This document shows positions 1 to 9,674 of a DNA stretch of 64,000 bases, one piece after another. The notes beneath the pieces are model-generated. The model saw nothing but the letters and a program-made list of their open reading frames with translations, did no database searches and was not told the DNA's origin. The stretch is from Pontixanthobacter rizhaonensis (GTDB taxonomy: Bacteria > Pseudomonadota > Alphaproteobacteria > Sphingomonadales > Sphingomonadaceae). Where the stretch lies: assembly GCF_012972675.1 (NCBI RefSeq), contig NZ_JABCRE010000002.1, positions 1,167,001-1,231,000 on the forward strand, given 5' to 3'. Numbering within the stretch: position 1 is the first letter of the stretch; every line of letters begins with the position of its first letter. Both the position numbers and the translations under genes were made by a program.

Positions 1-204
1 CATCCGGTTCTGGGCTGATGGGCACAGACCCCCGGATCAAGTGTTGGATGCTTTGGTACGGTAAAACCTATTCCCGGCAGCACGGGGTAAAGACAACGAA
101 AGCCTTTATTCCACAGCCCCCTAGTATTTCACCGCCAGGTGAACGTGCTTGGGAATTGGATTAAGGACCTCATCGTACATAACTCAACGAACGAGCGCAG
201 CGGA
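1..204. other. Left edge, no assignable gene
   Basis: No complete gene is visible before the fabI stop codon. One plus-strand frame is open from base 2 to a TAA at 62-64 and another from base 3 to a TAA at 162-164. Either could be the last codons of a gene that starts outside the window and converges on fabI. Neither peptide resembles a family I know, so no product is claimed. Confidence 0.3.
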
Positions 205-993
205 TCAAAGGTTGTCGAATTGCGGCATCCCTAACACGTGGAAACCGCCATCCACATGAATGACCTCACCCGTCGTACAGGCACCGGCATTGCTGCACAG
301 ATATACCGCCGTACCGCCAACCGCCTCTAGCGTCGCATTGCTGCGTAGCGGGGCGTTAGCCTCCGTATGCCTGTAGGTGCTGCGTGCACCGCCAATGGCC
401 GACATCGCAAGTGTCTTCATTGGCCCGGGACTGATTGCGTTGACGCGAATACCCTCAGGCCCCAGATCATTGGCAAGATACCGCACAGCCCCTTCCAGGG
501 CGGCCTTCGCCACACCCATAACATTGTAATTCGGGGTCACCCGCTCTGCGCCAAGATAGCTTAGCGTCAAAACCGTACCGCCATTTTCAACCATCATCGG
601 ATGGGCACGGCGCGTGACTTCGATGAGGCTGTAAGCAGATATATCCATGCTCGTTTTGAAATTCTCGCGCGATGTATCGAGAATACGGCCGGACAGTTCC
701 GATTTATCGGCATAGGCAACTGCATGGATCACAAAATCCAGCGTGTCCCAGCGCGCTCTCAGCGCTTCGAACGCTGCATCGAGCGAGGCATCATCGGTAA
801 CATCGACATCCAGCATGATATCGGAACCAACACTGGTCGCTAGCGGCTCCAACCGCTTGCCAAAACTCTCACCCTGATATGTAAATGCCAGCTCGGCCCC
901 AGCTTCCGCACAGGCCTTGGCAATTCCCCAAGCTATTGATCGGTCATTGGCAACGCCCATCACCAGGCCCCGTTTTCCTGCGAGCAAACTCAT
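205..993 (-). CDS. fabI: Enoyl-[acyl-carrier-protein] reductase [NADH]
   Basis: This enzyme catalyses the last reduction of each fatty acid elongation cycle, converting trans-2-enoyl-ACP to acyl-ACP with NADH in the cytoplasm. The 262-residue protein has the usual length. The FabI-type nucleotide-binding start GVANDRSIAWGIA is at residues 13-25, and the catalytic Tyr156-x6-Lys163 pair lies in YNVMGVAK. The conserved Tyr146 is also present. The ATG is preceded by AAGGTG at a reasonable distance. It is the last gene of fabA-fabB-fabI and starts 30 bases after the fabB stop, so it is probably co-transcribed with them. Nothing in the sequence is unusual. Confidence 0.97.
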   Translation of the reverse strand: MSLLAGKRGLVMGVANDRSIAWGIAKACAEAGAELAFTYQGESFGKRLEPLATSVGSDIMLDVDVTDDASLDAAFEALRARWDTLDFVIHAVAYADKSELSGRILDTSRENFKTSMDISAYSLIEVTRRAHPMMVENGGTVLTLSYLGAERVTPNYNVMGVAKAALEGAVRYLANDLGPEGIRVNAISPGPMKTLAMSAIGGARSTYRHTEANAPLRSNATLEAVGGTAVYLCSNAGACTTGEVIHVDGGFHVLGMPQFDNL

Positions 994-1023
994 GCCTAAG
1001 TCACCTTACTCCAGCGCTGGAAC

Positions 1024-2253
1024 TCAACCACGAAACTTTGAAAGCAGCATCGAGCCATTGGTCCCGCCAAAACCGAATGAATTGGTCATCACGGTATCAA
1101 GCCCCGCATTCTCTACCAGCGACGTAGCAATCTCTTCCGGCTTCAGCGCCGGATCGAGGGTTTCCACATTGATCGAAGGAATAATGAAATCATGTTCTAG
1201 CGCCAGCAAGCAATAGATTGCTTCTTGCGCGCCAGTGGCCCCTTGGCTGTGCCCTGTCATCGACTTGGTTGAGCTGACCGGCGGCGTTGCGCCCTCCCCG
1301 AATACCCGGCGCACCGCCTCTATCTCGCCAACATCGCCAACCGGTGTCGACGTGCCATGAGCGTTAATATAACTCACTGTGCGGTCTTCACCAAGTGTCC
1401 TGATCGCACCGCGCATCGCCCGCTCGCCGCCTTCGCCCGACGGCGCAACCATATCAGCCCCATCAGAAGTTGCCGCAAAACCAGTGACTTCGGCGTAGAT
1501 CTTTGCCCCGCGTGCTTGCGCGTGCTCTAGGCTCTCCAGCACAACAATCGCGCCGCCGCCGCCGATCACAAACCCGTCACGGTCAGCGTCAAAGGCGCGC
1601 GATGCTTTTTCTGGCGTGTCATTATACTTGCTCGACATCGCGCCCATCGCGTCAAACAGGCAGGATAGCGTCCAGTCCAACTCCTCGCCGCCACCACCAA
1701 ACATGACATCTTGCTGGCCCAAAGCGATCTGCTGTGCCGCCATGCCAATGCAGTGCAGCGATGTGGAACACGCCGATGTGATCGAGAAATTCATCCCCTT
1801 GATCTGATAGGCTGTGGCGAGGTTCGCACTGACCGTGGAGGACATGGTTTTAGGTACTGCGAGCGGACCAATACGCTTGGTCGCGCCTGACTTCAGCACT
1901 ACTTGGTGCGCCGCAAGCATTGCCGATGTCGACGGGCCACCGGAACCGGCAATCACACCAGTCATCGGATTGATGACATCTTTTTCCTCTAAACCTGCAT
2001 CTTTGATAGCCTGCCCCATCGCGATATGCGCATAGGCAGCACCCGGCCCCATGAAGCGCAAAGTCCGCTTTTCGACATGGTCCTTAATATCAAGGTCCAC
2101 GGCACCCGCGATTTGGGAGCGGAAGCCATGTTCCGCCATGTCTTCATTGAAAGTAATGCCGGATTTGCCCGCTTTTAACGAGGCCAGCACTTCTGCTTGG
2201 TTGGTGCCGATTGAAGATACGATCCCCAATCCTGTTATGACGACGCGGCGCAT
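1024..2253 (-). CDS. fabB: Beta-ketoacyl-ACP synthase I
   Basis: This condensing enzyme elongates acyl-ACP with malonyl-ACP. In the FabA/FabB route it is needed to elongate the cis-3-decenoyl intermediate and so make unsaturated fatty acids. The thiolase-fold protein of 409 residues carries the Cys-His-His triad: Cys162 in SACSTS, His299 in [11 protein letters not shown] and His335 in [11 protein letters not shown], with the conserved Lys330 just before. The FabB assignment over FabF rests on the overall sequence and on its position directly after fabA. An AGGGG ribosome-binding site precedes the ATG. It lies 44 bases after fabA and 30 bases before fabI. Confidence 0.95.
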   Translation of the reverse strand: MRRVVITGLGIVSSIGTNQAEVLASLKAGKSGITFNEDMAEHGFRSQIAGAVDLDIKDHVEKRTLRFMGPGAAYAHIAMGQAIKDAGLEEKDVINPMTGVIAGSGGPSTSAMLAAHQVVLKSGATKRIGPLAVPKTMSSTVSANLATAYQIKGMNFSITSACSTSLHCIGMAAQQIALGQQDVMFGGGGEELDWTLSCLFDAMGAMSSKYNDTPEKASRAFDADRDGFVIGGGGAIVVLESLEHAQARGAKIYAEVTGFAATSDGADMVAPSGEGGERAMRGAIRTLGEDRTVSYINAHGTSTPVGDVGEIEAVRRVFGEGATPPVSSTKSMTGHSQGATGAQEAIYCLLALEHDFIIPSINVETLDPALKPEEIATSLVENAGLDTVMTNSFGFGGTNGSMLLSKFRG

Positions 2254-2297
2254 ATTATTCCCCTAACGCTTCTGAACCATTCGGCCTTGTGCCTGAC

Positions 2298-2807
2298 TTA
2301 TGCTTCTGAAAGCGCGACTTTCATATCTTTAACTTGATAAATGACTTCACCGTCCGCTTCCACGCGGCCATCGGCAACCCCCATCGTCAGACGCCGGGTT
2401 TGGATGGCTTTGGTAAAATCGACAAAATATGTGAGCTTTTTACGGTCAGGGCGAACCATCCCGGTTAACTTAACTTCGCCAACGCCCAAGGCATAACCAC
2501 GTCCCTGCCAACCGCGCCAACCAAGATTAAAACCTGTCAGCTGCCACAAACCGTCAAGGCCAAGGCAGCCGGGCATGATCGGATTGCCCGGAAAATGGCA
2601 ATCGAAAAACCACGCGTCGGGCTTGATATCAAATTCTGCAACCACATGACCTTTTTCATGCGGGCCGCCATCTGCCGAAATGTCGGTAATCCGGTCCATC
2701 ATCAGCATCGGCGGTTCGGGCAATTGCGCATTGCCGGGGCCAAACAATTCACCCCGTGCACACTTCAACAGATCATCACGGTCAAAGCTTGTTGGATAGT
2801 CGGTCAT
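2298..2807 (-). CDS. fabA: 3-hydroxydecanoyl-ACP dehydratase/isomerase
   Basis: This bifunctional enzyme dehydrates 3-hydroxydecanoyl-ACP and isomerises trans-2- to cis-3-decenoyl-ACP, the branch point to unsaturated fatty acids. The 169 residues match the single-hotdog FabA length. The active-site His71 lies in [11 protein letters not shown] and Asp85 follows in CLGLDGLWQ. It is the first gene of the fab operon, so the promoter should lie in the 141 bases upstream. I see no convincing -35/-10 pair there. In related bacteria an irr or fur-like gene often sits next to fabA; here the neighbour is an unrelated methyltransferase. Confidence 0.96.
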   Translation of the reverse strand: MTDYPTSFDRDDLLKCARGELFGPGNAQLPEPPMLMMDRITDISADGGPHEKGHVVAEFDIKPDAWFFDCHFPGNPIMPGCLGLDGLWQLTGFNLGWRGWQGRGYALGVGEVKLTGMVRPDRKKLTYFVDFTKAIQTRRLTMGVADGRVEADGEVIYQVKDMKVALSEA

Positions 2808-2948
2808 GCGTGGCGGTACCCCTAATTTTTATGCAATATCCTTTAGTCAGCGCCTAGCACCCTGAATTGGCGATAGAAAGGGTACAAGCGAGGACGGTTC
2901 ACAACTAGACGCGATTTCCGGGAATTGCTGGAAACGTCAGACGACGGT

Positions 2949-3719
2949 TCAATCGGCGTCTTTATCTTCTTGGCTCGAAACCTCAGAAGAGGACGCCCTG
3001 GTGTCGCTGCTCCGACATGGCTGAATATCGCTTGGTTTCGGCCTCGTTGCAGCCGCTTTGAACTGTGCGTAATAGCCAGCCAGTTCGGGCGCGTCTTTGA
3101 ACGTGACCAAATCGAAGCCGACTTGGCGGAACTCACAACTCAGCAAGAGCGGGTCTATTCCATTTTGATCGGTTGGCCGATCTACATCCACCACGATCAC
3201 TTCGCCGCCTTCCCTAAGCGCTGGCCATAACCGCCATAGAAAGGCGTAAGGCTCGCTCACTTCGTGGTACATATGCACGAGAAAAATGCGGTCAAAACTA
3301 TCTTCGGGCAACCGGGGATCATCACTGGCCCCCAATTTGATGGAGACATTGTCAAACCGCTCCTTCTCGACCCGGTTGCCAAGCCGCTCCAGTGCATCCC
3401 CATCAATATCCTGCGCCAAAACGCGGCCCTCCGCGCCGACGCGTTCCGCCAAACGAACGGTATAGTAGCCCTCGCCCGCACCAATATCGGCCACCGTCAT
3501 CCCGGGGGAGATTTCGGCGAGATCCATCACTCGTTCGGCTTCGCCACGCTCATCGCGCGCAGTTTCAGTGGAAAATGCATTGCTGCCAAGGTCAGAAACG
3601 GGCCGGTCTGGAAGAGGAAATTCCAGCGCTGTTTCAGGTCGATCGCTGCCGGCAGGTTTACATCCAGGCAGGGCGAAAACGGCCAAGGCGACAACAGAAG
3701 CGAAACGCGATCCAATCAT
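2949..3719 (-). CDS. Predicted lipoprotein with a class I SAM methyltransferase domain
   Basis: The 256-residue protein starts with a hydrophobic stretch and a lipobox-like LPGC (Cys20), which predicts export and lipid attachment. A class I methyltransferase domain follows, with the SAM-binding motif ADIGAGEGYYT at about residues 77-87 and an acidic post-I region (AQDIDGDA). The tail of about 40 residues is Ser/Asp/Lys-rich and looks disordered. The substrate is unknown. SAM is a cytoplasmic cofactor, so an exported methyltransferase is odd: either the signal is not used or the fold has another role. It follows the caspase-like gene by 87 bases on the same strand and may belong to that operon. 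The start is supported by TAAGG upstream of the ATG. Confidence 0.75.
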   Translation of the reverse strand: MIGSRFASVVALAVFALPGCKPAGSDRPETALEFPLPDRPVSDLGSNAFSTETARDERGEAERVMDLAEISPGMTVADIGAGEGYYTVRLAERVGAEGRVLAQDIDGDALERLGNRVEKERFDNVSIKLGASDDPRLPEDSFDRIFLVHMYHEVSEPYAFLWRLWPALREGGEVIVVDVDRPTDQNGIDPLLLSCEFRQVGFDLVTFKDAPELAGYYAQFKAAATRPKPSDIQPCRSSDTRASSSEVSSQEDKDAD

Positions 3720-3806
3720 ATTAAAAGGCCTTAGTCCTACACAGCCAAGCGTGCAAAGGGTGAAGCAAATTAAATTGGCGTTCGGCAGAGGAGCGACCGA
3801 TCCAGC

Positions 3807-4637
3807 CTATGGGATCGGCAAGCTGCGCATCCCAGCAATGAAGACATTAAAAGGCAAATCACCCTGCCGCCATGGTGACTGCCTGCCATCGGTGTCTTGG
3901 TTTACCTGAACAGCCGTACGGCGAAACGCTTCATCCAGCGATTGCCGCCGCTTAATCTCGCGCGCAAAAACTTTAGCAAACGGGCTGCCTTTACCAGGTG
4001 TTGCACCGTCTTCTGCTACGTTGCCAGGTTCGGTTGAAAAGAAGACAACCGCCGACAGCCCCCGCAGATTTCCAATCTGAGACAAACCGCGACCGGCATT
4101 GGCCAAATCAAACAGAGAAATAGGTTGGATTGCGCGCGTCGCATCTGCAATTTCAACCACTGAGAATTCTTCATCCTCGCCGACGGCGGCAATCGGGTTG
4201 TTCCGGCAGGCATCGACAATAACCACAGCGCCTTTGGCGCGTTCTGTCATTTGTTGGATAAGCGGATCCAAAGCAATCAGCGCGCCCCCGTCAGCAGATA
4301 AGAAATAATTGATCCCATCCACCTGAAAACCGTGCGCAGCCACATATAAGACGGCAATATCGTCACCTGAAAGCGAGTCAGCAAAATCCGTCACAGCGGA
4401 CCGCCAAGTATCGGCATCCGGCTCCTCTACGAGCGTGACTTCATCAATAGTCGTTCGGCGCATCGCTGCGCCAATCATGCGGATATCCGCGATCGGGTTG
4501 GCCAATCGAAGTTTCTCGTCAGTTGCTTTGGAATAGTTTGTTCCAACCAACAGGGCCTTGGTTTCCGCCAATACAGGCGGCGCAATCGCCAATAAAAGCA
4601 GCGAAGCCAACCCAAAGACCCAGTTTAGAAAGCGCAT
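3807..4637 (-). CDS. Secreted caspase-like (peptidase C14 family) protein
   Basis: The 276-residue protein has a clear signal peptide ending about residue 24 (VLA-E) and then a caspase/metacaspase p20-like domain. The predicted catalytic dyad is His102 in VAAHGFQVDG, followed by NYFL, and Cys144 in IVDACRNNP, which is the hallmark of bacterial caspase homologues. This family cleaves after Arg/Lys or Asp; the preference cannot be read here. No extra repeat or death-fold domain is present. The ATG at 4637 is preferred over a GTG three bases upstream because GAGG lies five bases before it and it forms a TGATG junction with the upstream beta-barrel gene. That coupling suggests the two proteins work together at the cell envelope. 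Confidence 0.85.
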   Translation of the reverse strand: MRFLNWVFGLASLLLLAIAPPVLAETKALLVGTNYSKATDEKLRLANPIADIRMIGAAMRRTTIDEVTLVEEPDADTWRSAVTDFADSLSGDDIAVLYVAAHGFQVDGINYFLSADGGALIALDPLIQQMTERAKGAVVIVDACRNNPIAAVGEDEEFSVVEIADATRAIQPISLFDLANAGRGLSQIGNLRGLSAVVFFSTEPGNVAEDGATPGKGSPFAKVFAREIKRRQSLDEAFRRTAVQVNQDTDGRQSPWRQGDLPFNVFIAGMRSLPIP

Positions 4638-5665
4638 CACAACCTCAATGACAATCCAAGATTAACTCCGTGGTTCACGCGCGAGTCGCCAAAGTCAAAT
4701 TCACCTGACAGAGGGAAGAATAAGATCGCGCGATAGCGGATGTCCAAAGCCAAATTTTCTGTCAGTACAAATTGCGAGCCAACCGCAAAATCCGGCCCTA
4801 CACTGAACTCGCCCGTATCTGTCCGAATTTCGGAGCGTACTTCCTCCCCATTCCGCCCGATAAAGGAGCTTCGAAATTCGCTGTCCGGTTGATAGCTACC
4901 CTGAACCATACCGCTGAAGAATGCGACGGCATTCTCTCCGAATGGAACGAACGCCGTAACGCCCATCCGCCCGCTAAATGTGTCTAGCGAGGTATTCGTA
5001 AATACTGTCTGCGGCGCTCTTTCGCCATCCAGGTTTCTGGTCGGCGCATTCTGCCCCAACGCATCAGCAACAAACTGACGTACTTCGTCAGTTTCTTGAA
5101 TGGTGACAACTCCTCGGCCGCTGGTATCGAGGCGTTCATATCGCACTCCGGCTAAAATCGCGAAGTTCTCGTTCAGCCGCCGTTGCCAAGTCAGCTCCAT
5201 GTCGATCCGGTCGATATCTTGGTCTGTCACAGTTTCGATTATTGAAATTTCCCGAAATCCGATATCGGCGACTTCAATTTCTGTCGTTCTTGACGACACC
5301 AACTCTGTCACAGTTGACGAACTGCCATACATCCCGATCAACGTTACGCGGTCGCGATCGTCACCAAAATTGACCATACCGCCCACCATTGGGAAGCCAA
5401 CCTGATCCGAATTGGAAGCTGATCCGTTGTTCTGCGTGGTGACAGTCAAATCATCAAAACCAGTAGCAGCTCGAAGATCCTCGGTCAGACTGCGATCGAC
5501 AACAGTGCGGGCATCTTGCAGCCCCTCAAGGTCGGATGTACGTAAATTTGAATTATCGAAGTAATAGGAAAACCGCGGACCGACCACGACTTCTGCCTTG
5601 ACAGAGGTAGACACACTCAGCGCCGCCGCGAACGGGGCTATCATCACTGCTGTTCGCATTTTCAT
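4637..5665 (-). CDS. Predicted outer-membrane beta-barrel protein of unknown function
   Basis: The 342-residue protein has a signal peptide (about residues 1-24, ending VKA). The rest is rich in alternating polar and hydrophobic strands with many Thr, Asp and Arg, ending LGLSLRL, as expected of an outer-membrane barrel. No known transporter family is recognised. The ATG at 5665 is chosen because AAGGA lies eight bases upstream and the signal peptide starts there. An upstream in-frame ATG would add 15 charged residues. Its stop codon overlaps the start of the caspase-like gene (TGATG), so translation is probably coupled. It could be a surface receptor or an anchor for the protease. Confidence 0.7.
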   Translation of the reverse strand: MKMRTAVMIAPFAAALSVSTSVKAEVVVGPRFSYYFDNSNLRTSDLEGLQDARTVVDRSLTEDLRAATGFDDLTVTTQNNGSASNSDQVGFPMVGGMVNFGDDRDRVTLIGMYGSSSTVTELVSSRTTEIEVADIGFREISIIETVTDQDIDRIDMELTWQRRLNENFAILAGVRYERLDTSGRGVVTIQETDEVRQFVADALGQNAPTRNLDGERAPQTVFTNTSLDTFSGRMGVTAFVPFGENAVAFFSGMVQGSYQPDSEFRSSFIGRNGEEVRSEIRTDTGEFSVGPDFAVGSQFVLTENLALDIRYRAILFFPLSGEFDFGDSRVNHGVNLGLSLRL

Positions 5666-5837
5666 GTCGCTATCCTTCAAGTCAAATCCGTTACGCCGGG
5701 CAAATCTCAAGCAAATAAATCGGAACTGTCGAAGTGATGAGGACTTTTGGGGTTATTGACCAAATCTGCGCATGCCTGGATGACGCTAGCGAATTTTACC
5801 GGGTTTGAACGGTATAAAGACGCGGGCGAGACCGTGG

Positions 5838-6965
5838 TCATTCGACATCCTCCACATCGACTGTCTCCCCGGTTACGCGCTGCGCCAATGCCGCGGAGAT
5901 AAATTCGTCTAACGCCCCATCTAACACCCCGTCAGGCGCTGTCGAAGTCGTGCCAGTCCGCAGGTCTTTGACCATCTGATAGGGTTGCAGGACATACGAC
6001 CGGATTTGGTGTCCCCAACCGATTTCCGTCTTGGCCTCATACTCGCTGCCGGCAGCCGCTTCCCGTTCCGCCATCTCTTTTTCGTACAAGCGCGCCTTGA
6101 GCATATTCATGGCCGTCGCCCGGTTTTTATGCTGGCTTCGATCATTCTGGCTGGCCACCACAATACCCGTAGGTTGGTGGGTAATACGGACCGCTGAATC
6201 GGTGGTGTTAACGTGCTGGCCACCAGCACCTGACGCACGATAAGTATCTATTTTGAGATCACCTTCGTTGATGTCGATCTCAAAGTCATCATCGATTACA
6301 GGATAGACCCAGACCGAACTAAAACTGGTGTGACGCCGTGCTGAACTATCATAGGGACTAATCCGGACAAGACGGTGCACGCCGCTTTCTGTCTTGGCAT
6401 AGCCGAACGCGTTTTCGCCTTTCACCAGCAATGTCGCTGATTTGATCCCGGCCTGTTCACCGGCATGGTAATCCACCAGTTCCACTTTGTAACCGCGACG
6501 CTCTGCCCAGCGGGAATACATGCGTTGCAGCATTTCAGCCCAGTCTTGGCTCTCGGTTCCGCCAGCTCCAGCATGAATTTCAATATAGGTATCGTTGCCG
6601 TCGGCTTCGCCTGACAACAGGGCCTGGACTTTATCGGCGTCAGCACGCTCCGCCAATTTGGCGAGTGATGCATGGCCATCATCCACTATCTCATCATCGC
6701 CTTCGGCTTCGCCCATTTCGATAAATTCAATCGCATCGGCCATTTCAGCCGAGATTTCGTTGACGGTGCCGATTGAGCTATCGAGTAGACGGCGCTCGCG
6801 CATGATCTTTTCCGCCTCTTTGGGATTATCCCACAGAGTTGGGTCTTCTACCCGCGCGTTGAGTTCATCGAGACGGCGCAGAGCCCGCTCCCAATCCAAT
6901 GATTGACGTACGAGCTGCAACGCAGCTTCGATCCGTTCGATGTGGGCCTGCCCCTCGGCACGCAT
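5838..6965 (-). CDS. prfB: Peptide chain release factor 2
   Basis: RF2 recognises UGA and UAA stop codons and triggers peptide release. The GGQ motif is at residues 248-250 in SGAGGQHVN. The anticodon-like loop reads SPYDSSARRHTS (203 onward) where E. coli has SPF; from memory SPY is common in alphaproteobacteria. The frame is open from ATG through the region where many species need a programmed +1 frameshift, with no in-frame UGA, so that autoregulation is absent here. GGAG lies nine bases before the ATG. It is downstream of the PBP1A gene on the same strand, a gene order typical of alphaproteobacteria. Confidence 0.96.
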   Translation of the reverse strand: MRAEGQAHIERIEAALQLVRQSLDWERALRRLDELNARVEDPTLWDNPKEAEKIMRERRLLDSSIGTVNEISAEMADAIEFIEMGEAEGDDEIVDDGHASLAKLAERADADKVQALLSGEADGNDTYIEIHAGAGGTESQDWAEMLQRMYSRWAERRGYKVELVDYHAGEQAGIKSATLLVKGENAFGYAKTESGVHRLVRISPYDSSARRHTSFSSVWVYPVIDDDFEIDINEGDLKIDTYRASGAGGQHVNTTDSAVRITHQPTGIVVASQNDRSQHKNRATAMNMLKARLYEKEMAEREAAAGSEYEAKTEIGWGHQIRSYVLQPYQMVKDLRTGTTSTAPDGVLDGALDEFISAALAQRVTGETVDVEDVE

Positions 6966-7071
6966 AATGTAATCTCCAGCAGTTGGAGGACCGCTTAACG
7001 CGCGGTCGATGTTTGTAAAGCTTCGCGCTTGCTAAGTTATGGCCACAATCAATCTGGCCAACCTAGCATTG

Positions 7072-9579
7072 CTAATACAAGCCGCCCTGTTCCTCGACGA
7101 AATCGTCTGGCGGCTGTTCACTTTCAGTTTGAGGCGCAGATTGTGCCGCTGCGGATGACCCCCGCCGGATCAGCGCGAGAATTTCCTTGCGCTTGGCTTC
7201 CACTTCATCGCGGCGTGTTTTCCGCGGCGGTTCAGTGTCGGGTTTAAATGCTTCCCAAATCACAGAGGCTTTAGGATCGCCGGTAGGCCACGCATCAAAT
7301 ACACGCTTGCCCGATGCACGATCAACGCGGACCATGCGCACCCCGGCAGGAGCGATGAAAGGATCACCGCTTTGCCGGTCTTTCGTTTCACGGAAGAATT
7401 GCTTGATAATCGGCGCTGCAATGGTTCCGCCTTGGGCGTAGCCCCCCATATTGCGCGGAGTATCAAACCCGATATAGGCGCCCGCGATCACGTCGGACGT
7501 TCCCCCTACAAACCAGACATCTTTTGGCCCGGTAGTAGTTCCGGTCTTGCCGAACAAAGGCAGCCCCAAATCGCGCAGCACTGTGCCGGTACCGCGCTGA
7601 ACAACGCCTTCCAACATATGCACGGTCTGGAACGCTGTACGGGCATCCATGGCTTGCGTCCCGCCCGGAGCGATGCGCGGCATTGGCTGCCCGTCCCACT
7701 CCGCCATATTGCACCCTTCACACGCGCGTTTATCCGCACGGTAGATCACCTTGCCCCGGCGATCCTGAACGTAATCAATCAGCGTCGGTTCATTCAGCCG
7801 CCCATGGTTAGCCAAAGCGGAGTAGGCATTGACCATTTTCATCACAGTGGTTTCACCAGCACCCAACGCGAAAGCCGGATAGGGCTCATAGCTGCCAATA
7901 CCCATTTTTTCGATCGTTTTGATAACTTTGGGCATGCCAGATTCCATCGCGACCTGAACGGTCATGATGTTTTGCGACTGTTCCAACCCATAGCGCATAG
8001 GGAAGCTGCCACCGCGCCCGCCCCTGAAACACTTTTCGCCATAACGGGAACCTTGGTAATAACAGTAGGTCCCGTTTTCGATTTCTGTCGCAGGCGTCAT
8101 GCCATTGTCGAGGCCTGTGGCATAGACAAACGGCTTTATCGTCGAACCCGGCTGGCGATTGGCCTGTGTTGCCCGGTTAAATGATCCCAATCGTGAATCA
8201 AAACCACCCTGCATGGCCAGCACTCGCCCGGTTTGCGGGTCCTGCGCCACAAACCCGCCCGACGCCTCAGGCAAAGTCCGAACGCTGTAACGATTGCCGG
8301 TTTTGAGCGCGGCGATAACATCCCCAGCTTTCAACTTGTTCGGCAGGTTTGTTAGCGGAAACTCTTCACCATCGGAGAAACCAACAGTGGCATTGCCGCC
8401 TTCACGAGCGGTAACAACACCAACCCGCCAGCCTTCATAATTGATACTAAGGTTGGAGCTCGCAAGCTGACGATCCCACGGACCGTCGTCAAAATTAATG
8501 GTCGCTATGGGGCCGCGCCAACCTTTACTGCCATGATATCTGATCATTCCCCGGCGTAGCGCGTTGCGCGCCGCCTCTTGCATTTCCGGATCAAGCGACG
8601 TGCGCACCCACAAGCCCCCACCGTAAACGCTGTTTTTGCCATCATCGGCAGTTTCGCCAAACTTATCGATCAGCTCCCGTCGGACTTCTTCCAGAAAATA
8701 CCCTGCATCCACACGGCGAGTTGATGATCGCTGAGTTGCGAGACCAAGATCCTTCGACTTGGCAACGCCGGCCTCGGCCAGTGTAATAAAATCGTTCTCG
8801 ACCATCTTATCCAAAACGAAATTGCGCCGTTCCATGGCGCGTTCGGCATTCTGTAAACGCCCATATACCTCGGGCGCTTTGGGGAGAATCGCCAGAAAAG
8901 CCATTTCCTGCAATTCCAGATCCGTGACATCCTTGTTAAAATACGCGCGAGCGGCAGCCTGGACACCAAAGCTCCGGCGGCCAAGTGGGATTTCGTTCAG
9001 ATAAAGCTCAAGAATTTCCTGCTTGGTCAAAACGCCTTCGATCCGGCGCGCCAGCATCATTTCTTTTACCTTGCGCGTTATGGAATATTCGTTGGTCAGC
9101 AGAATATTCTTCGCCACCTGCTGGGTAATTGTCGAACCGCCGACGGCGCGTTGGTCCGACCCCAGTTTGCTGACATAATCGATGACTGCGCCGGCAAGGC
9201 CACCTGCATCAATACCGCCATGACTGAAGAAGGTCTTATCTTCGGCAGCCAGATAGGCCTCAATCAAAGTTTGCGGGAAGTCTTTATATTGGAGCTGGAC
9301 TCTCCGATCGCGCGCATAAGAATGAACGATATCCCCCTCGATACCCCGCACAACCGTTGGCAAAGGCGGCTCATATTCCAACAGCATTTCTGCATCGGGC
9401 AGAGATCTTGCCAGCAAGGCCCATGCAATCAGCCAAACTGCCAAGAACACTCCAAGAGCGATCGCTCCCCAGCGAAACCAGCGCCGGTCCCGCCAATTGT
9501 TCTTGAACCAAGCCGCGGCGCCGCTTGCATCCCGGCGGATTCGGTAGCTCAGCGATTCAAATTTCGATGTTTCTGCCAT
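7072..9579 (-). CDS. mrcA: Penicillin-binding protein 1A (bifunctional class A PBP)
   Basis: This inner-membrane enzyme polymerises glycan strands and cross-links peptides in the periplasm. From the chosen start the order is a short cytoplasmic tail, one membrane helix (about residues 37-57), the GT51 glycosyltransferase domain with the catalytic Glu in EDKTFFSHGG (Glu113), a linker/OB region, and the transpeptidase domain with SxxK (Ser479, STIK), SQN and KTGTT. The protein is 835 residues. The ATG at 9579 is preferred over a TTG nine codons upstream. A Cys-containing loop (YCYYQGSRYGEKC, later CEGC) is present in the transpeptidase part. The C-terminal ~60 residues are polar and probably disordered. 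Confidence 0.95.
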   Translation of the reverse strand: MAETSKFESLSYRIRRDASGAAAWFKNNWRDRRWFRWGAIALGVFLAVWLIAWALLARSLPDAEMLLEYEPPLPTVVRGIEGDIVHSYARDRRVQLQYKDFPQTLIEAYLAAEDKTFFSHGGIDAGGLAGAVIDYVSKLGSDQRAVGGSTITQQVAKNILLTNEYSITRKVKEMMLARRIEGVLTKQEILELYLNEIPLGRRSFGVQAAARAYFNKDVTDLELQEMAFLAILPKAPEVYGRLQNAERAMERRNFVLDKMVENDFITLAEAGVAKSKDLGLATQRSSTRRVDAGYFLEEVRRELIDKFGETADDGKNSVYGGGLWVRTSLDPEMQEAARNALRRGMIRYHGSKGWRGPIATINFDDGPWDRQLASSNLSINYEGWRVGVVTAREGGNATVGFSDGEEFPLTNLPNKLKAGDVIAALKTGNRYSVRTLPEASGGFVAQDPQTGRVLAMQGGFDSRLGSFNRATQANRQPGSTIKPFVYATGLDNGMTPATEIENGTYCYYQGSRYGEKCFRGGRGGSFPMRYGLEQSQNIMTVQVAMESGMPKVIKTIEKMGIGSYEPYPAFALGAGETTVMKMVNAYSALANHGRLNEPTLIDYVQDRRGKVIYRADKRACEGCNMAEWDGQPMPRIAPGGTQAMDARTAFQTVHMLEGVVQRGTGTVLRDLGLPLFGKTGTTTGPKDVWFVGGTSDVIAGAYIGFDTPRNMGGYAQGGTIAAPIIKQFFRETKDRQSGDPFIAPAGVRMVRVDRASGKRVFDAWPTGDPKASVIWEAFKPDTEPPRKTRRDEVEAKRKEILALIRRGSSAAAQSAPQTESEQPPDDFVEEQGGLY

Positions 9580-9674
9580 AAGTCGTGAAGCCTTAGCACG
9601 GAGCAAAGCCAGGTTGCCAGATAGTTTAGTATTCGCCCCACATCTAGCTTAAGTTCACGGCGCGGACAGCCATG

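Noticed and set aside
5785-5837. TACCG...CGGTA stem after prfB as a terminator
   Set aside because: The five-pair stem has an eight-base loop and no clear T-run, too weak to call.
6840-6965. Programmed frameshift in prfB
   Set aside because: The frame is open without an internal UGA from the ATG through the region where the shift site normally lies, so no frameshift is needed.
7022-7072. TGGCCA repeats downstream of PBP1A as a terminator
   Set aside because: The stem is only six pairs with a nine-base loop and no T-run on the transcribed strand.
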